The notes below the pieces were generated by a model, which was not told where the DNA came from, searched no databases, and saw only the letters and a list, made by a program, of their open reading frames with translations. Below, one piece after another: positions 16,013 through 25,236 of a DNA stretch of 64,000 nucleotides. Every line of letters begins with the position of its first letter. Positions within the stretch are counted from its first letter, which is position 1. The position numbers were made by a program, and so were the translations under genes. The stretch comes from Bosea sp. ANAM02 (GTDB taxonomy: Bacteria > Pseudomonadota > Alphaproteobacteria > Rhizobiales > Beijerinckiaceae): assembly GCF_011764485.1 (NCBI RefSeq), contig NZ_AP022849.1, positions 496,001-560,000 of the forward strand, written 5' to 3'.

Positions 16013-16900
16013 CTATTCGGGCTGTCGCGCGGCGAACTGCTGCCATGTCGGACGGAGCGGATTGTCCGTCCTTGCTTTCACTGCGACCGGCTCCGGAAGG
16101 GCTTCTTGCTCGACCAAATTTTCGACAGGGAGACTAGCCAGCGCCGCGATCTGCGGCTTCGCGCCGGTGCCTTTGTCTGACTTCCGGAGCCAACCGCCGA
16201 TCGTTTTCAGATCGAGCTCGGTGAACTCGCGCCCCTTGAAGACGATCATGAACTGGCTGGAGATAGCGTCGGCCTCGGCCTGGCTACGACAGACGAACTC
16301 CATGGTCTCGCGTGTCGGCATGCGCAGTACCGCGATCCAGTCACGCACAATCGGGATCTGATAGTTGTTCTTGAAGCGGTAATCGCGGTCGCCGTTCTTC
16401 GTGGCATGGCGCCATGTTTGCCCGACGATCTCCGCCTTCCAGCGCGGCTTCTCGCGCCCGACATCGCGACAGACGGTCTCTACTTCGATCTCGTCGGTGT
16501 TGCCGCGAACGACGCTGAAGCCGTCCTGGATCCAGTAGGTCTTCGGCGTCAGAAGCCAGAGAAAGCCGAACTTCTCGATCCGCAGGAACTCCCGATCGCA
16601 TTTGATCCGGTAGCTCTCCTTGACCAGCTTGACGTTGAGCTTCGATCCTTCGTCCGATCGCTTGAATGCCTTCTTGAACAGCTTGATATCGCCCGGCGCA
16701 ACCATTCCGGTCGTGCCGTACTCCTCGGCTCGGATCTTCGTCGTCGGCAAATTGATCACGACCAAGGCGAGCAAAGTGACTGCGAGCGGTGGCTCGTACT
16801 TCGTGACTGCCCAAATGGCGAGGGTCACCACGATCGCCGTCAGTTCGATGGGAAAAAGAACGTGGTTGAGCCACATCCGGCGTCCGACACGATCACTCAC
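16013..16900 (-). CDS. Unknown inner-membrane protein with cytoplasmic domain
   Basis: A 295-residue protein with two transmembrane helices at the N-terminus (FPIELTAIVVTLAIWAV and PLAVTLLALVVINLP) followed by about 230 soluble residues rich in beta strands and ending in a Pro-rich tail. The ATG overlaps the stop of the small membrane protein upstream (ATGA), so the two are likely made together. It resembles in layout the small membrane and scaffold proteins of conjugation or secretion clusters, but I see no specific match. Confidence 0.75.
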   Translation of the reverse strand: MSDRVGRRMWLNHVLFPIELTAIVVTLAIWAVTKYEPPLAVTLLALVVINLPTTKIRAEEYGTTGMVAPGDIKLFKKAFKRSDEGSKLNVKLVKESYRIKCDREFLRIEKFGFLWLLTPKTYWIQDGFSVVRGNTDEIEVETVCRDVGREKPRWKAEIVGQTWRHATKNGDRDYRFKNNYQIPIVRDWIAVLRMPTRETMEFVCRSQAEADAISSQFMIVFKGREFTELDLKTIGGWLRKSDKGTGAKPQIAALASLPVENLVEQEALPEPVAVKARTDNPLRPTWQQFAARQPE

Positions 16901-17124
16901 GACGACACCAGCCAGGTCTTAATCAGCAGCCCGATGTAGAGCCAGGCGCCAAACGAGAAGACGTAGGTCATGAAGGGCGAGCGTGCGAGACGGGTCGAAG
17001 CTGCAACTCCCTGCACGCCTTTTCGAGGCAACAGGTAGATGAACCATTGGATTATCAACCCCGGCCAGAGCAGGAGAAGTCGCCCCGGCGTAAGCCTCAC
17101 ACCAGGCACGTTGTCTCGACCCAT
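16897..17124 (-). CDS. Small membrane protein, 75 residues
   Basis: Two predicted membrane segments (LLLLWPGLIIQWFIYLL and FMTYVFSFGAWLYIGLLI) joined by a basic loop. Its stop codon overlaps the start of the 295-residue membrane protein gene. The pair is probably a two-subunit membrane unit of unknown role. Confidence 0.7.
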   Translation of the reverse strand: MGRDNVPGVRLTPGRLLLLWPGLIIQWFIYLLPRKGVQGVAASTRLARSPFMTYVFSFGAWLYIGLLIKTWLVSS

Positions 17125-17377
17125 TCGCCCCCCCAGCAGCCACGCGGTCAGCGCCCTTGCGCAGATGACCCACCGTCAATCTACCCCAGGACACTACCCC
17201 TGAGCCACGAAAACCGCTGTCAGCAGCCCGATACTCACGGGTTTTCGTTAATCGCCGAGGACCGGCGACCGATTCACGTCGTGAATCCGCAACTCCCCTT
17301 CGATTCCGAACTTCAATTGGACCCCTGGTACCGCGACGCGCGAGGTTGCCGGCCCGAAACGAGCCGGAGCCAGTGCC

Positions 17378-17704
17378 ATGCAATGCATCGTCGCAATGGA
17401 GAGCATCTGTCCTGCGGAAAACCGCTTCCGCTTCTATGTCCTGTCGCTCGATGAGACCCTGTTCGGGGATGTCGCGCTGGTCCGGGAATGGGGGCGCATC
17501 GGAACGAACGGCCGCCGGCGCCTTGACCTGTTCGACGATCGGGTGCGCGCATTCTCGACGCTGGAGGAGTGGCTCGAACGCAAGCGCCGTCGCGGCTACA
17601 AGGTTGTCGAGAGCAGCTGGCCGATCCAGCCTGCCAGGGTCAGTCCTCGATCGCCGGCGCGAAAAGCCGCCAATGCTTCGAACGGACAAGCCCGGCCATA
17701 TTGA
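17378..17704 (+). CDS. WGR-domain protein
   Basis: A 108-residue protein whose residues 14-80 form a WGR domain: FRFYVLSLDETLFGDVALV leads to REWGRIGTNGRRR and ends WLERKRRRGYKVV. WGR domains are found in poly-ADP-ribose polymerases and in small stand-alone bacterial proteins, and bind nucleic acid in the eukaryotic cases. GGAG lies 8 nt before the ATG. The last 65 bp overlap the 3' end of the convergent phosphoesterase gene and give a low-complexity tail, so the functional part is the WGR domain. Confidence 0.88.
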   Translation: MQCIVAMESICPAENRFRFYVLSLDETLFGDVALVREWGRIGTNGRRRLDLFDDRVRAFSTLEEWLERKRRRGYKVVESSWPIQPARVSPRSPARKAANASNGQARPY

Positions 17705-18509
17705 CCTGGAACTGCCGCGGAGTGACCCGAATATCGGACTCGTCGATATCGATGACGACATACCCGCCCGCGTTGATGTTGCGCAGCTCCCAGTCCGCGG
17801 CCTTGGGATCGGACGGCTCGACGGTGACGCGGTTGTCGAGTGCACTGACGTTGACGAAGCGCGAACCGCGATGGGTTTTGTCCTCAAAGCCATGGCGGTG
17901 CCCGTAGAGGAAGAGCGGGACACCCGCCATGTCGAGCTGCGTTTTCGTCTGGCGTTCGTGCGTCACCACGATCGTGCGCGCCGGGTCGTTCTCCGCGACC
18001 AGGTTCGCTAGGTCGCGACGGTTTGCCCTTATGATCGCGACGTCGGCAGCGGCGTCGTCTCGCTTGAAGGCCTTATAGCGCGCGCTGCGCTCCAGCTTGG
18101 CCCTATCCGAGCTCGACGCTCCTTTCAGGCTTTCCAACTCATCCAGGACAGCCTGGTGGCGCGCGTCGACCTCGGCCCGCAGCCGCACTGCGTGCGGGTT
18201 GAGGCCCCACTTCACCGGCAGCCCGCTGAAGCCCACAAAGACGAAGCCGCCATGCGCGTATGGCCTCATGTGGAGATGATGGCAGGTCGACCCAAACGAC
18301 CGGTCATATTCGAGCCTGCCGTCCCAGTTTCCGAAGACATAGAGGACTGGACAATTGAACGAGGCGAGGATCTCAAAGATGGTCGCCGCGGCATCGTTCC
18401 CAATGTCGCCTGCGACCACGAGCAGATCGAACTCGCTTCGCTCCAGCCCGCGCAGCTTCTCGACGGCTCTGACATTGCTATGGATGTCGGAAAGCCCAAG
18501 AACCCGCAT
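17640..18509 (-). CDS. Calcineurin-like metallophosphoesterase
   Basis: A 289-residue protein with the metal-binding motifs of the family: LSDIHSN, VAGDIGN, FGNWD, VVTHER and YGHRHG. The order and spacing match single-domain bacterial phosphoesterases that cleave phosphomonoesters or phosphodiesters; the substrate is not evident. The ATG at 18509 gives MRVLGLSDIHSN; a GTG at 18524 is possible. A charged helical insert (residues 105-160) separates the metal motifs. A perfect 16-bp inverted repeat lies upstream at 18540-18574. Confidence 0.85.
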   Translation of the reverse strand: MRVLGLSDIHSNVRAVEKLRGLERSEFDLLVVAGDIGNDAAATIFEILASFNCPVLYVFGNWDGRLEYDRSFGSTCHHLHMRPYAHGGFVFVGFSGLPVKWGLNPHAVRLRAEVDARHQAVLDELESLKGASSSDRAKLERSARYKAFKRDDAAADVAIIRANRRDLANLVAENDPARTIVVTHERQTKTQLDMAGVPLFLYGHRHGFEDKTHRGSRFVNVSALDNRVTVEPSDPKAADWELRNINAGGYVVIDIDESDIRVTPRQFQVNMAGLVRSKHWRLFAPAIED

Positions 18510-18539
18510 TCGCCCAGTCACCACCCCTGCCGGTCTCTG

Positions 18540-18574
18540 GGCTTGCTAGTCATCTGGCAGATGACTAGCAAGCC
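18540..18574. promoter_or_regulatory. Perfect 16-bp inverted repeat with 3-nt loop
   Basis: GGCTTGCTAGTCATCT at 18540-18555 and its exact complement at 18559-18574 flank a GGC loop. It sits between the stop of the gene ending at 18595 and the start of the phosphoesterase, both read leftward. It could be a terminator or processing hairpin for the upstream gene, or an operator for the downstream one. There is no U-run on either side, so a simple factor-independent terminator is not clear. Confidence 0.6.
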
Positions 18575-18594
18575 TCCTTCGCCCGAGCAGGCAG

Positions 18595-20139
18595 TCAGGA
18601 CCTAAGCGCCGGCGATGGAAGTGCGGCCTCGACGGCAGCTTCGAATGCCTCGTCGAAGCCAGGATGCTCCATAGCGCCGACAAACACGCGCCGGTTCTCG
18701 CGATCGGCGTGATAGGCCGCGAACGCCTTGCGCAGGCCCTTGTCGCTCGTCACCCGCTTCAGCCAGTCCATCGCCTCGGGATGACGCCTCCAGAAGTCGC
18801 CGGTCCTGAAGAAGAATTCCTGCATCGCGCCCAGGGACTCAACGTTCGAGCGAACACGGACGCCATCCGCGGCGCGGTACTTTCCATCGACCGCCGTGAG
18901 AGACGTAGGGATGCTCTTCAGCCAGTCCGACAGGTGCGTGGCGGCCGCATCGTACTCCTCATCCCGCAGCTCTTTGGCCATCTTGCAGAGCGAGCCCCAC
19001 ATGGAGAGACGGTCCTTGCTGAAGAGCTGTGCTACGGGACCGGAACCAACATTGAGGTTCACGGTGGCGAGAAGATCCTCACAGAAATAGGTGCCGCCGG
19101 GATCCGCCTTCAGAGCCTTCGTCAGCAGCGTCTGCGCGAGAGACCACTGACCTGCGTTCGCTGCAATCCACCCGCCGGTCGCGAGGATCGCGGGGTAGTG
19201 GAAGGAATCGCAGCCGTGCTTGCTCCAAGACATGAGCTTCTTCGGCGCGAGCCGGTCGACCTTGTCCCCATAGAGCTGCTCGAACAGAGCAACTGCCTTC
19301 GTGACATGCGGAAGAAGGTCCCTCGCAAAGTGAGGAGCCGCCGCCTTGTAGTTCGGGTCGGCGGGCCCCCAGTTGTCCCGCCGACCGTTGCCCGCCCAGC
19401 TGAACTGCAGGCAGGGCTCGGCAAGCGCGCCGACATACGACGAGTGGACCCATGGGTTCTCGGGATGCTGCTTCAGCAGCTTCTCAAGCTGCGCTTTGTG
19501 ATCGTCGACAGGGCCGTCCTCATACTCATCGGCAAGAGCCTGAAGCGCCTTCCAGACCGCCCCGCCGGCCCGTGTGAATTCGAGCTGAAACTCGTCATCA
19601 TCAGACCGCGTCGGAGCTGCAGTGGCATAGTCGCCGGCCGACTTCGAGCCATCCACCTTCGTACCGCCGCGAAGCACTTCATGCTTTCCCTTGATCTCCC
19701 GGAAGGCGAGGCCGTGAGCTTCTGGCGTCCTGAAAAGCCCGATCTCACGGATGTCCCAATCTCGGGCCGAGAGGCCCTTGAGATCGGTTCCCTTCAAATC
19801 AGCCACCGACTGCAAGAGATGATTGTCTCTCCGCACGCTGATCGGGATCTTTCCGTCATACGCCCGCGCACTCTCTTCCTTCGATGAGGAGAGGAACAGC
19901 GATGAAAGATCCTCTTCATAGGGACCTGGCGGGTGCTTCTCCGGGTGCGCGCTAGCGCGCTCCAGGTCCTTCTGCAGGTCATGCAAATCGGCATAACCAT
20001 AGGCTCGGGCGAGGAAGTTCTGGGTAACCTGAAGGGGCTGCTCGATGAGCCAAGCAAGATGCTTGGCGCGGGCGCTGAAATCGTCCTTCGAGGTCGGACG
20101 AAAGCGCGTAACGGGGCGCTCGTGGGGTTCACGGGTCAT
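18595..20139 (-). CDS. Unknown protein with helical N-terminal domain, 514 residues
   Basis: A soluble protein starting at the ATG at 20139, which has GGAG 6 nt upstream; the frame extends to 20220. Residues 15-60 (ARAKHLAWLIEQPLQVTQNF, then ARAYGYADLHDLQKDLE) form a helical domain in which a Y-G-Y-x-x-L-x-x-L element is followed by a variable region. The protein at 49633 starts with a similarly patterned segment. The C-terminal 300 residues read like TPR-style helical repeats (LAQTLLTKALKADPGGTYF). No catalytic motif is seen. Confidence 0.78.
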   Translation of the reverse strand: MTREPHERPVTRFRPTSKDDFSARAKHLAWLIEQPLQVTQNFLARAYGYADLHDLQKDLERASAHPEKHPPGPYEEDLSSLFLSSSKEESARAYDGKIPISVRRDNHLLQSVADLKGTDLKGLSARDWDIREIGLFRTPEAHGLAFREIKGKHEVLRGGTKVDGSKSAGDYATAAPTRSDDDEFQLEFTRAGGAVWKALQALADEYEDGPVDDHKAQLEKLLKQHPENPWVHSSYVGALAEPCLQFSWAGNGRRDNWGPADPNYKAAAPHFARDLLPHVTKAVALFEQLYGDKVDRLAPKKLMSWSKHGCDSFHYPAILATGGWIAANAGQWSLAQTLLTKALKADPGGTYFCEDLLATVNLNVGSGPVAQLFSKDRLSMWGSLCKMAKELRDEEYDAAATHLSDWLKSIPTSLTAVDGKYRAADGVRVRSNVESLGAMQEFFFRTGDFWRRHPEAMDWLKRVTSDKGLRKAFAAYHADRENRRVFVGAMEHPGFDEAFEAAVEAALPSPALRS

Positions 20140-20536
20140 TGTCATCTCCGAATGGTCATCAGTTGGGAACGAACTGGTAGCGAGGGCCGGATTCCCCGCT
20201 ACGTGCATCCCGAACCTCAATCCAATCGAAGAGGAGCAGAATGTCTGTGGTCTACCCTGGCCCCACCTGGGGTTCTGCGCTTACGGTTGCCCGTTCCGGC
20301 GTCATCGGCTGCCAGTGCCGATTTCATAATCATAGGGCCGGCGCCCGCCTCGGGCAAGATTTGTATTCGCTATCCACCGAAGAGCAGGCCAAACAGCTTG
20401 GAACAGAACGCATACGGCGCCTGCGAGGAATGATCCGCTCCTGACCCCACTGTTACCCGGAGAGGGGCAATCGAATCCGCGCCCCGACCAACCTCGTTCG
20501 TCGGACGAATTTGCCTTCATCCGGACAGCGTTCTTG
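20140..20536. other. Intergenic stretch with no supported gene
   Basis: About 400 bp between two leftward genes. Several short frames exist on both strands but none has a ribosome binding site with plausible codon use. It probably contains the promoter of the gene starting at 20139. Confidence 0.45.
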
Positions 20537-20866
20537 CTAGGGCCCGAAGGCCCTTGTTCGATCGAGCAGTTGGATCAGTCGCTCGGCCGCCAAATTCGGG
20601 CTGCGATAAGTTTCGTCGGGGCGCGCTCCGTATGACGCATCATCGGAAGTAAAAACGCCGAACCCCTGGCCCGATCGCCAGCTGACACTGAACTTATGGC
20701 CAAAGAGCTCCAGATCAATCCACCATTCCCCGCTCGGATCAGCAGGCTCGTCGATTGAATGAGTTCCCCCGGCAGGAGCTAGGATTCGGAGAAATCTCTG
20801 GATGTTTCGACGACCACTTTGTCGCTGATCGTCGCCATTCCGCCCCGTCCTGGTTCGCTCGGACAT
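20537..20866 (-). CDS. Small hypothetical protein with a conserved WWIDLEL...WR core
   Basis: A 109-residue protein. The N-terminal 30 residues are basic and low complexity; the core GEWWIDLELFGHKFSVSWRSG, followed by GFGVFTS and YGARPDETYRS and a C-terminal helix (AAERLIQLLDRT), resembles a small domain often found next to or fused to HTH regulators. I do not assign a function. Confidence 0.65.
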   Translation of the reverse strand: MSERTRTGRNGDDQRQSGRRNIQRFLRILAPAGGTHSIDEPADPSGEWWIDLELFGHKFSVSWRSGQGFGVFTSDDASYGARPDETYRSPNLAAERLIQLLDRTRAFGP

Positions 20867-21010
20867 CTTTCGGACCTCTCTAGATCCTGAATCCGCTGCT
20901 TAAACGCGCGCCTCAAACATCCGCCGAAAACGCCTGATATCGTCGTGGCTCGTACTCAGCCAAGAGCGAGGTACAGTATCGAACCTGACCTCGCTTCGCT
21001 TGAAGAAACC

Positions 21011-21196
21011 TCAGTGCAGACTGCCTCTGGCGGCTGAGCGCGCGACTTCGTGGATATCGCCGGGAGCGACGCCGATGTCGTTGAGACCATGCTGGCTCAA
21101 TGAGGCAAGCGCACGAAGCGTACGCTCTTCCTTGCGCTTGGCGCGATAGCGGCGGGCGGCGGCGCGTCCGCCTTCGACGATGAGAGCGAGAAACAT
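21011..21196 (-). CDS. DUF1127 (YjiS-like) small protein
   Basis: A 61-residue protein: a short hydrophobic and basic N-terminus followed by RTLRALASLSQHGLNDIGVA and PGDI. The L-x-x-L-S-x-H-x-L-x-D-I-G core is the DUF1127 signature. Such small proteins are abundant in alphaproteobacteria, and some affect RNA turnover and phosphate or nutrient responses. A longer frame covering the same DNA in another phase is not supported. Confidence 0.8.
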   Translation of the reverse strand: MFLALIVEGGRAAARRYRAKRKEERTLRALASLSQHGLNDIGVAPGDIHEVARSAARGSLH

Positions 21197-21316
21197 GGTT
21201 GGCCTTCGTGAAGATGATCGAAGGCTCCATGCCTTCGGATTGCGCGGAACCTACGCGCACTCCCCGAAAGCAAGAACCGGATATTCGACTCCTTGATCAG
21301 CTTTCGGTGGATGGGC

Positions 21317-21628
21317 TCAGTAATCGATGCCCTTTATGGCGCCGAGGTGCGGAGCGTTGGTGAAAACCATGGTGACGTAGGCACTGACGCTGCTCAGCAC
21401 CGTGAAGCCGACAATCCCGGCCTGGACATTCGTGCGCATGAAGCCCGAAATCACAGCAAGAAGATCCGGACGCGCAGCCACAAGCACGAGAGCGGTGACG
21501 ATCCCGAGGGCAAACAGCCCCATCACCGCCCAGCCGAGCAGATAGACGATCAGGTACCCCAGAAACTCGCCCACCTTAAGCGCAGCGAGCTCCACCGCCG
21601 AACGCTGGCGCACAATCTGCAATTCCAT
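21317..21628 (-). CDS. Small membrane protein
   Basis: A 103-residue protein from the ATG at 21628, which has GGAAGGAA 6 nt upstream. It has two or three transmembrane segments (FLGYLIVYLLGWAVMGLFAL, then IVTALVLVAARPDLLAVI and VQAGIVGFTVLSSVSAYVTM). The function is unknown. It lies divergently from the LPD1 gene. Confidence 0.75.
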   Translation of the reverse strand: MELQIVRQRSAVELAALKVGEFLGYLIVYLLGWAVMGLFALGIVTALVLVAARPDLLAVISGFMRTNVQAGIVGFTVLSSVSAYVTMVFTNAPHLGAIKGIDY

Positions 21629-21816
21629 GAGCGTGTTCCTTCCGACTCCACACCGCAACGATGCTACCTCAAAGGATTGAAGCAAAGAATTGAGTCGAAA
21701 TCTTTTCCGTGGATCGTGCGGCTGGTGTGGCTTTCGACCGCTCCGGATACTCTCGGCGAAAGGCGCTTGAGCCGGCCTTCCTGACTTTCTATTTTCGCGC
21801 GCAGAACGAGAGAGAC

Positions 21817-23613
21817 ATGAGCCAAACCCGCAAGGTCGACGACGCCGGCGAGAAGATCGGCGGTGCCCGCAAGGACATGTGGCGCAGCCGCGTCATGACC
21901 CCGGAGGACCTTGATGCTCTGAGCATCGAGGAGGCCGTAGCGTTCGTCTCGAAGGATTTGGTCTGGCCGAAGCCGGACTATTCAGCGCTCGCGGCGGCAG
22001 GGTACGAACCTGAAGCCCTTGCGCTGCAAAAGATCGTGCGCGACCGCCTGCCGGCGGCTGCTGTCATTCCGGACAGCGACAAGCCGGACCAGGAACTGCG
22101 CCAGATCCATCGGCAGTATGTCGAGATGGTCGGCTTGCTTCGCGACGTCGCGGCGCGGTTGAAAACCGCCGCGGAAATGCGCGTCTTCCATAACGAGATC
22201 TACACGGAGCTCGACTGGCACCAGTCCGGCTGGCGGAGCAATGAGGTCCGCTCGAAGATTGCCAGCGTCACCCCGGGACGCAAGCGTCCATACGAGATGA
22301 AGACCGCCGACCTCGACAAGGCGTCGGCGATGGTCCGGGAGGGGTTCCCGAGCTCCAAGGCCGATCCGTGGCTCAAGGGTGTCCTGATCAAAGAGCGCTC
22401 CGGCGAGTTCTACGCTGTCCGCGGCCGCACCATCACCACCAAGGGGCACGCCACCTACGAAGCGACGGTTGCCGCGCTCAAGGCGGCTTACCAGGAAAAG
22501 CGCACGAAGAAGACCGACACCCCGAAGATGCCGCCGATGTACCGCGAGCGCCTCGAAGAGATCGTGCGCGAAGGTCTGCCGGCTCGTCGCGACGGATCGG
22601 TTACGCCGGAAGCGTTCATCGAGGAGTTCGGTTTCCGCGGCGTCGAGTTCGGCGAGTGGTTGCCGGACGGCGAGCGCCAGATGGTGCTCGACCACGCCTG
22701 GGATGCGTTCTGCGACCTGGCTGAGGTTCTGGACATCCCGCGCACCTCGTTGAGCCTGGGCGGGAACCTCGCCCTCGCATTCGGCGCGCGAGGCAACGGC
22801 CAGGCTGCTCACTACGAGCCGCTGAGGGCTGTCTTCAATGTTTCCCGGCTGTCGGGCGCCGGCTCGGTTGCCCATGAATACGGGCATTTTCTGGATCACT
22901 ATGCCGGTCAGAAGGAATACATCCCCTCTCAGAACGGTTCGATTGCGTCCGGCTCCGGCTGGTACGAGTGGTCTCTGCCACGCGCCGGCCGGCTGGGTGG
23001 ACTTGGTCCGGAGCTTGCCGCCATGTGGGATCGGATGATGGAAACCATCCGAATGCGCCGCCTGAGTCGCGACGAGCATCTGGCTGCGCTGGACAGCAAG
23101 ATCAATTATCACGCCGGCCGCATTGCGAGCGAGACGAAGCGCCTGGAGACCTTCATCGCATCTGGCGGTGAGCAGCGTGACCGCAAGTTCGTCCCCAAGA
23201 TGCAGGCCTGGCTTCGCGGCGAGGCCGCGGCCGAGAACTCCGTCCGCGCTCGTCGCGAGGCCTTTCACAACAACCCTTCATTGCCCGGTGCCGCGGCAGT
23301 TTCGCACTATTTCGCCGAGGCCCTGAAGCTCGGCGGTTCGAACGGCTACTGGCAGCGTCCGACCGAGACGTTTGCCCGGGCCTTCGAGTGCGCCGTGTTC
23401 GATGCGCTGAAGAAGTCGGGCGCACGGAGCGACTACCTGGTGCATGGGGTCGAGCCGGAGCTCTATGCGGACGCGGTCTGGAAGGGCAACCCCTATCCGG
23501 TCGGCGATGAGCGAAAGGCCATCACCTCACTCGCGCTTGACCTGTCGCGGGCGATCATCCCGGTCATCGTCGCAAAATTCGAGCAGGAGCCCGGGCCGGT
23601 TCCTGCGCCGTGA
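21817..23613 (+). CDS. LPD1-domain polyvalent protein with zincin-like HEYGH motif
   Basis: A 598-residue protein from the ATG at 21817 (GAGAGA just upstream); the frame opens earlier at 21709 without a site. The C-terminal half carries the large polyvalent protein-associated domain LPD1: EFGFRGVEFGEWLPDGERQ followed by LGGNLALAFGARG and AHYEP. A metallopeptidase-like HEYGH (His353-Glu354, His357) follows in GAGSVAHEYGHFLDHYAG. Polyvalent proteins are made by phages and conjugative elements and are thought to enter the recipient cell with DNA to protect it; the role of LPD1 is not established. It supports an accessory replicon. The stop faces the long unknown operon 4 bp away. Confidence 0.85.
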   Translation: MSQTRKVDDAGEKIGGARKDMWRSRVMTPEDLDALSIEEAVAFVSKDLVWPKPDYSALAAAGYEPEALALQKIVRDRLPAAAVIPDSDKPDQELRQIHRQYVEMVGLLRDVAARLKTAAEMRVFHNEIYTELDWHQSGWRSNEVRSKIASVTPGRKRPYEMKTADLDKASAMVREGFPSSKADPWLKGVLIKERSGEFYAVRGRTITTKGHATYEATVAALKAAYQEKRTKKTDTPKMPPMYRERLEEIVREGLPARRDGSVTPEAFIEEFGFRGVEFGEWLPDGERQMVLDHAWDAFCDLAEVLDIPRTSLSLGGNLALAFGARGNGQAAHYEPLRAVFNVSRLSGAGSVAHEYGHFLDHYAGQKEYIPSQNGSIASGSGWYEWSLPRAGRLGGLGPELAAMWDRMMETIRMRRLSRDEHLAALDSKINYHAGRIASETKRLETFIASGGEQRDRKFVPKMQAWLRGEAAAENSVRARREAFHNNPSLPGAAAVSHYFAEALKLGGSNGYWQRPTETFARAFECAVFDALKKSGARSDYLVHGVEPELYADAVWKGNPYPVGDERKAITSLALDLSRAIIPVIVAKFEQEPGPVPAP

Positions 23614-23616
23614 TGA

Positions 23617-24576
23617 TCAGAGGCGGGGCGCCGGCGTGGCGTCCTCGTCTGGAACCCGGTAGCGCTCCAGAATCTCTTTCATCATGTCGTCATGCATGGC
23701 GGCCTGCTGATCGATCCGGGACGCCAGCTCCTGAAGCGCAGGCAGCATCGCATCGAACGCACGCCCGACGGTTTCACGGTACTGGGCGATCCGCTCGTTG
23801 TCGGCATCGATGATCGCCTGGACGGCCGCAGGCGAGGCGTGATCCAGCAAGACGTCCGCGCGATCGACGTATAGCTGCGGCGCGCGGCCCTGGACGCCAC
23901 GCGAACCATAGTCGGCCGCGTAGATCGTCCTGTAGCCAGGCTTCACATAGAAGCGCGATCCGGTCTCCTTGATGACCGTCGCCACCGCGACGGCGCGGCG
24001 GAAGCCGAGTCTCGGGAAGGGGAGGACGAAGCCCTTCGGGAGCTTCCCGATACGCTCACGGTCGTCATGGATCGAGGTCCGATAATCGCTCCCGATGATG
24101 ATCGTTCGAGCAGCAGCTTCTTCCGCTGCGGCACGCGCGGTGCGCATCGCTTCGAATTCAGCCTTGCCCGTCTCATTCCAAAAATCGAAACCCTGCTTGG
24201 TCAGCAGGTAGATGTTCGAGCTGTAGTGGGCTGGCGTATCGCCGAGCTGATCGATCAGCTTTTGGAACGCCGGACGCGACGAACTCACTCGGTTCGGGAT
24301 CAGGTTGAGGGAGTTCTCATAGGTCAGGTACTTCAGCCTGATCAGGGGCGTGGTGTCAGGTGAGGCCTTGGTGAAACGCCTGTGCAGCTCAACCAGCGCG
24401 TCCTGGTTCTGGACCATCCGCGCCTTGCGCTTTCCGTTCTCGTCGACCGGCGTCAGGTCGAAGAATTGCATCCCGCCAGCACCGGACGTGGTGACCAGGC
24501 GATTGCCCGGACCGTTCTCCAGGAGCCAGTCGAGGAGCGCTAGGCTCGCGTAGGAGAGCGAATCTTTCTTTGCCAT
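23617..24576 (-). CDS. Unknown protein, last gene of the eight-gene unit
   Basis: A 319-residue soluble protein, acidic, with a long Ala/Glu helix in the middle (KAEFEAMRTARAAAEEAAAR). The N-terminus (SYASLALLDWLLENGPGN) and LTYENSLNLIPNR read as a folded domain, and KQGFDFWNETGKA looks like a winged-helix wing. No family is recognised. It lies 2 bp after the previous gene. Confidence 0.75.
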   Translation of the reverse strand: MAKKDSLSYASLALLDWLLENGPGNRLVTTSGAGGMQFFDLTPVDENGKRKARMVQNQDALVELHRRFTKASPDTTPLIRLKYLTYENSLNLIPNRVSSSRPAFQKLIDQLGDTPAHYSSNIYLLTKQGFDFWNETGKAEFEAMRTARAAAEEAAARTIIIGSDYRTSIHDDRERIGKLPKGFVLPFPRLGFRRAVAVATVIKETGSRFYVKPGYRTIYAADYGSRGVQGRAPQLYVDRADVLLDHASPAAVQAIIDADNERIAQYRETVGRAFDAMLPALQELASRIDQQAAMHDDMMKEILERYRVPDEDATPAPRL

Positions 24577-24578
24577 CG

Positions 24579-24848
24579 TCAGCGCCTGGCAGGGAAGGTG
24601 AGGGAGGCGCCGTCCTCAAGGGCTCGGGCTTCGTCGACAAGAGAGCGTGCCTGGTCGCGCAGCTCGGAGGCGCGGCGTCGATCGGAAGCCTCGCGATCGC
24701 GGATCGCCTGCGCGGCGACGCGGGCGTTCCCGACTGTCTGCGGCAGACCGCGCGCGGCCAACTCCTCGGCTAGCGCGATCCCGTAGGGCGCGTCGAGTCG
24801 ACGACCGGCTTCGGTCAGGCATGCGGAGCTGAGGATGGCTGATTTCAT
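24579..24848 (-). CDS. Small hypothetical protein
   Basis: An 89-residue helical protein with an Arg/Ala-rich coiled-coil-like C-terminus (AAQAIRDREASDRRRASELR). GGAGG lies 7 nt before the ATG, a strong site that supports a real start. It belongs to the eight-gene unit. The function is unknown. Confidence 0.65.
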   Translation of the reverse strand: MKSAILSSACLTEAGRRLDAPYGIALAEELAARGLPQTVGNARVAAQAIRDREASDRRRASELRDQARSLVDEARALEDGASLTFPARR

Positions 24849-24864
24849 GGTGAGACCTCCGCCC

Positions 24865-25236
24865 TCAGGCTACCGGTTGGGGACGCAAACCAGAACTGCG
24901 GCCGGCATCGAACTGATCGACGAGCTCCAGCGCCTGTTCCAGCGCCTTCCACCCGGAGGCAGGCAGGTTGTCCTGTGGCTGGTGGATGTTGAGCACCGTA
25001 GCCCACATGGAGGCACACAGAGGCTCCCTGGCGTCCTCGGGGATCTTGGCGACGAAGCCCTTTGGCGTGGCGCCCTGATCGTTGACCCAACGATCAAGGT
25101 CCGCGGTCAAGACTTCGGCGATCGCCGATCGTCCGACCAGGTAGGTGCTCTCGATGTCGTGCAGGCTGTGCAGCAGGCAGCCGATGACGATATGGCGCTC
25201 GTCCTCGGTCAGTCCGGCGATCCAGTTCGCGCTCAC
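24865..25236 (-). CDS. Small hypothetical protein
   Basis: A 123-residue helical protein starting with a GTG that overlaps the previous stop (GTGA). It contains LTEDERHIVIGCLLHSLHDI and SMWATVLNIHQPQDNLPASG. No family is recognised. Coupled translation within the unit is likely. Confidence 0.7.
   Translation of the reverse strand: MSANWIAGLTEDERHIVIGCLLHSLHDIESTYLVGRSAIAEVLTADLDRWVNDQGATPKGFVAKIPEDAREPLCASMWATVLNIHQPQDNLPASGWKALEQALELVDQFDAGRSSGLRPQPVA

Noticed and set aside
21982..23268. 428-residue minus-strand frame over the LPD1 gene
   Set aside because: The LPD1 frame has recognised motifs and a good start; the opposite frame is a shadow.
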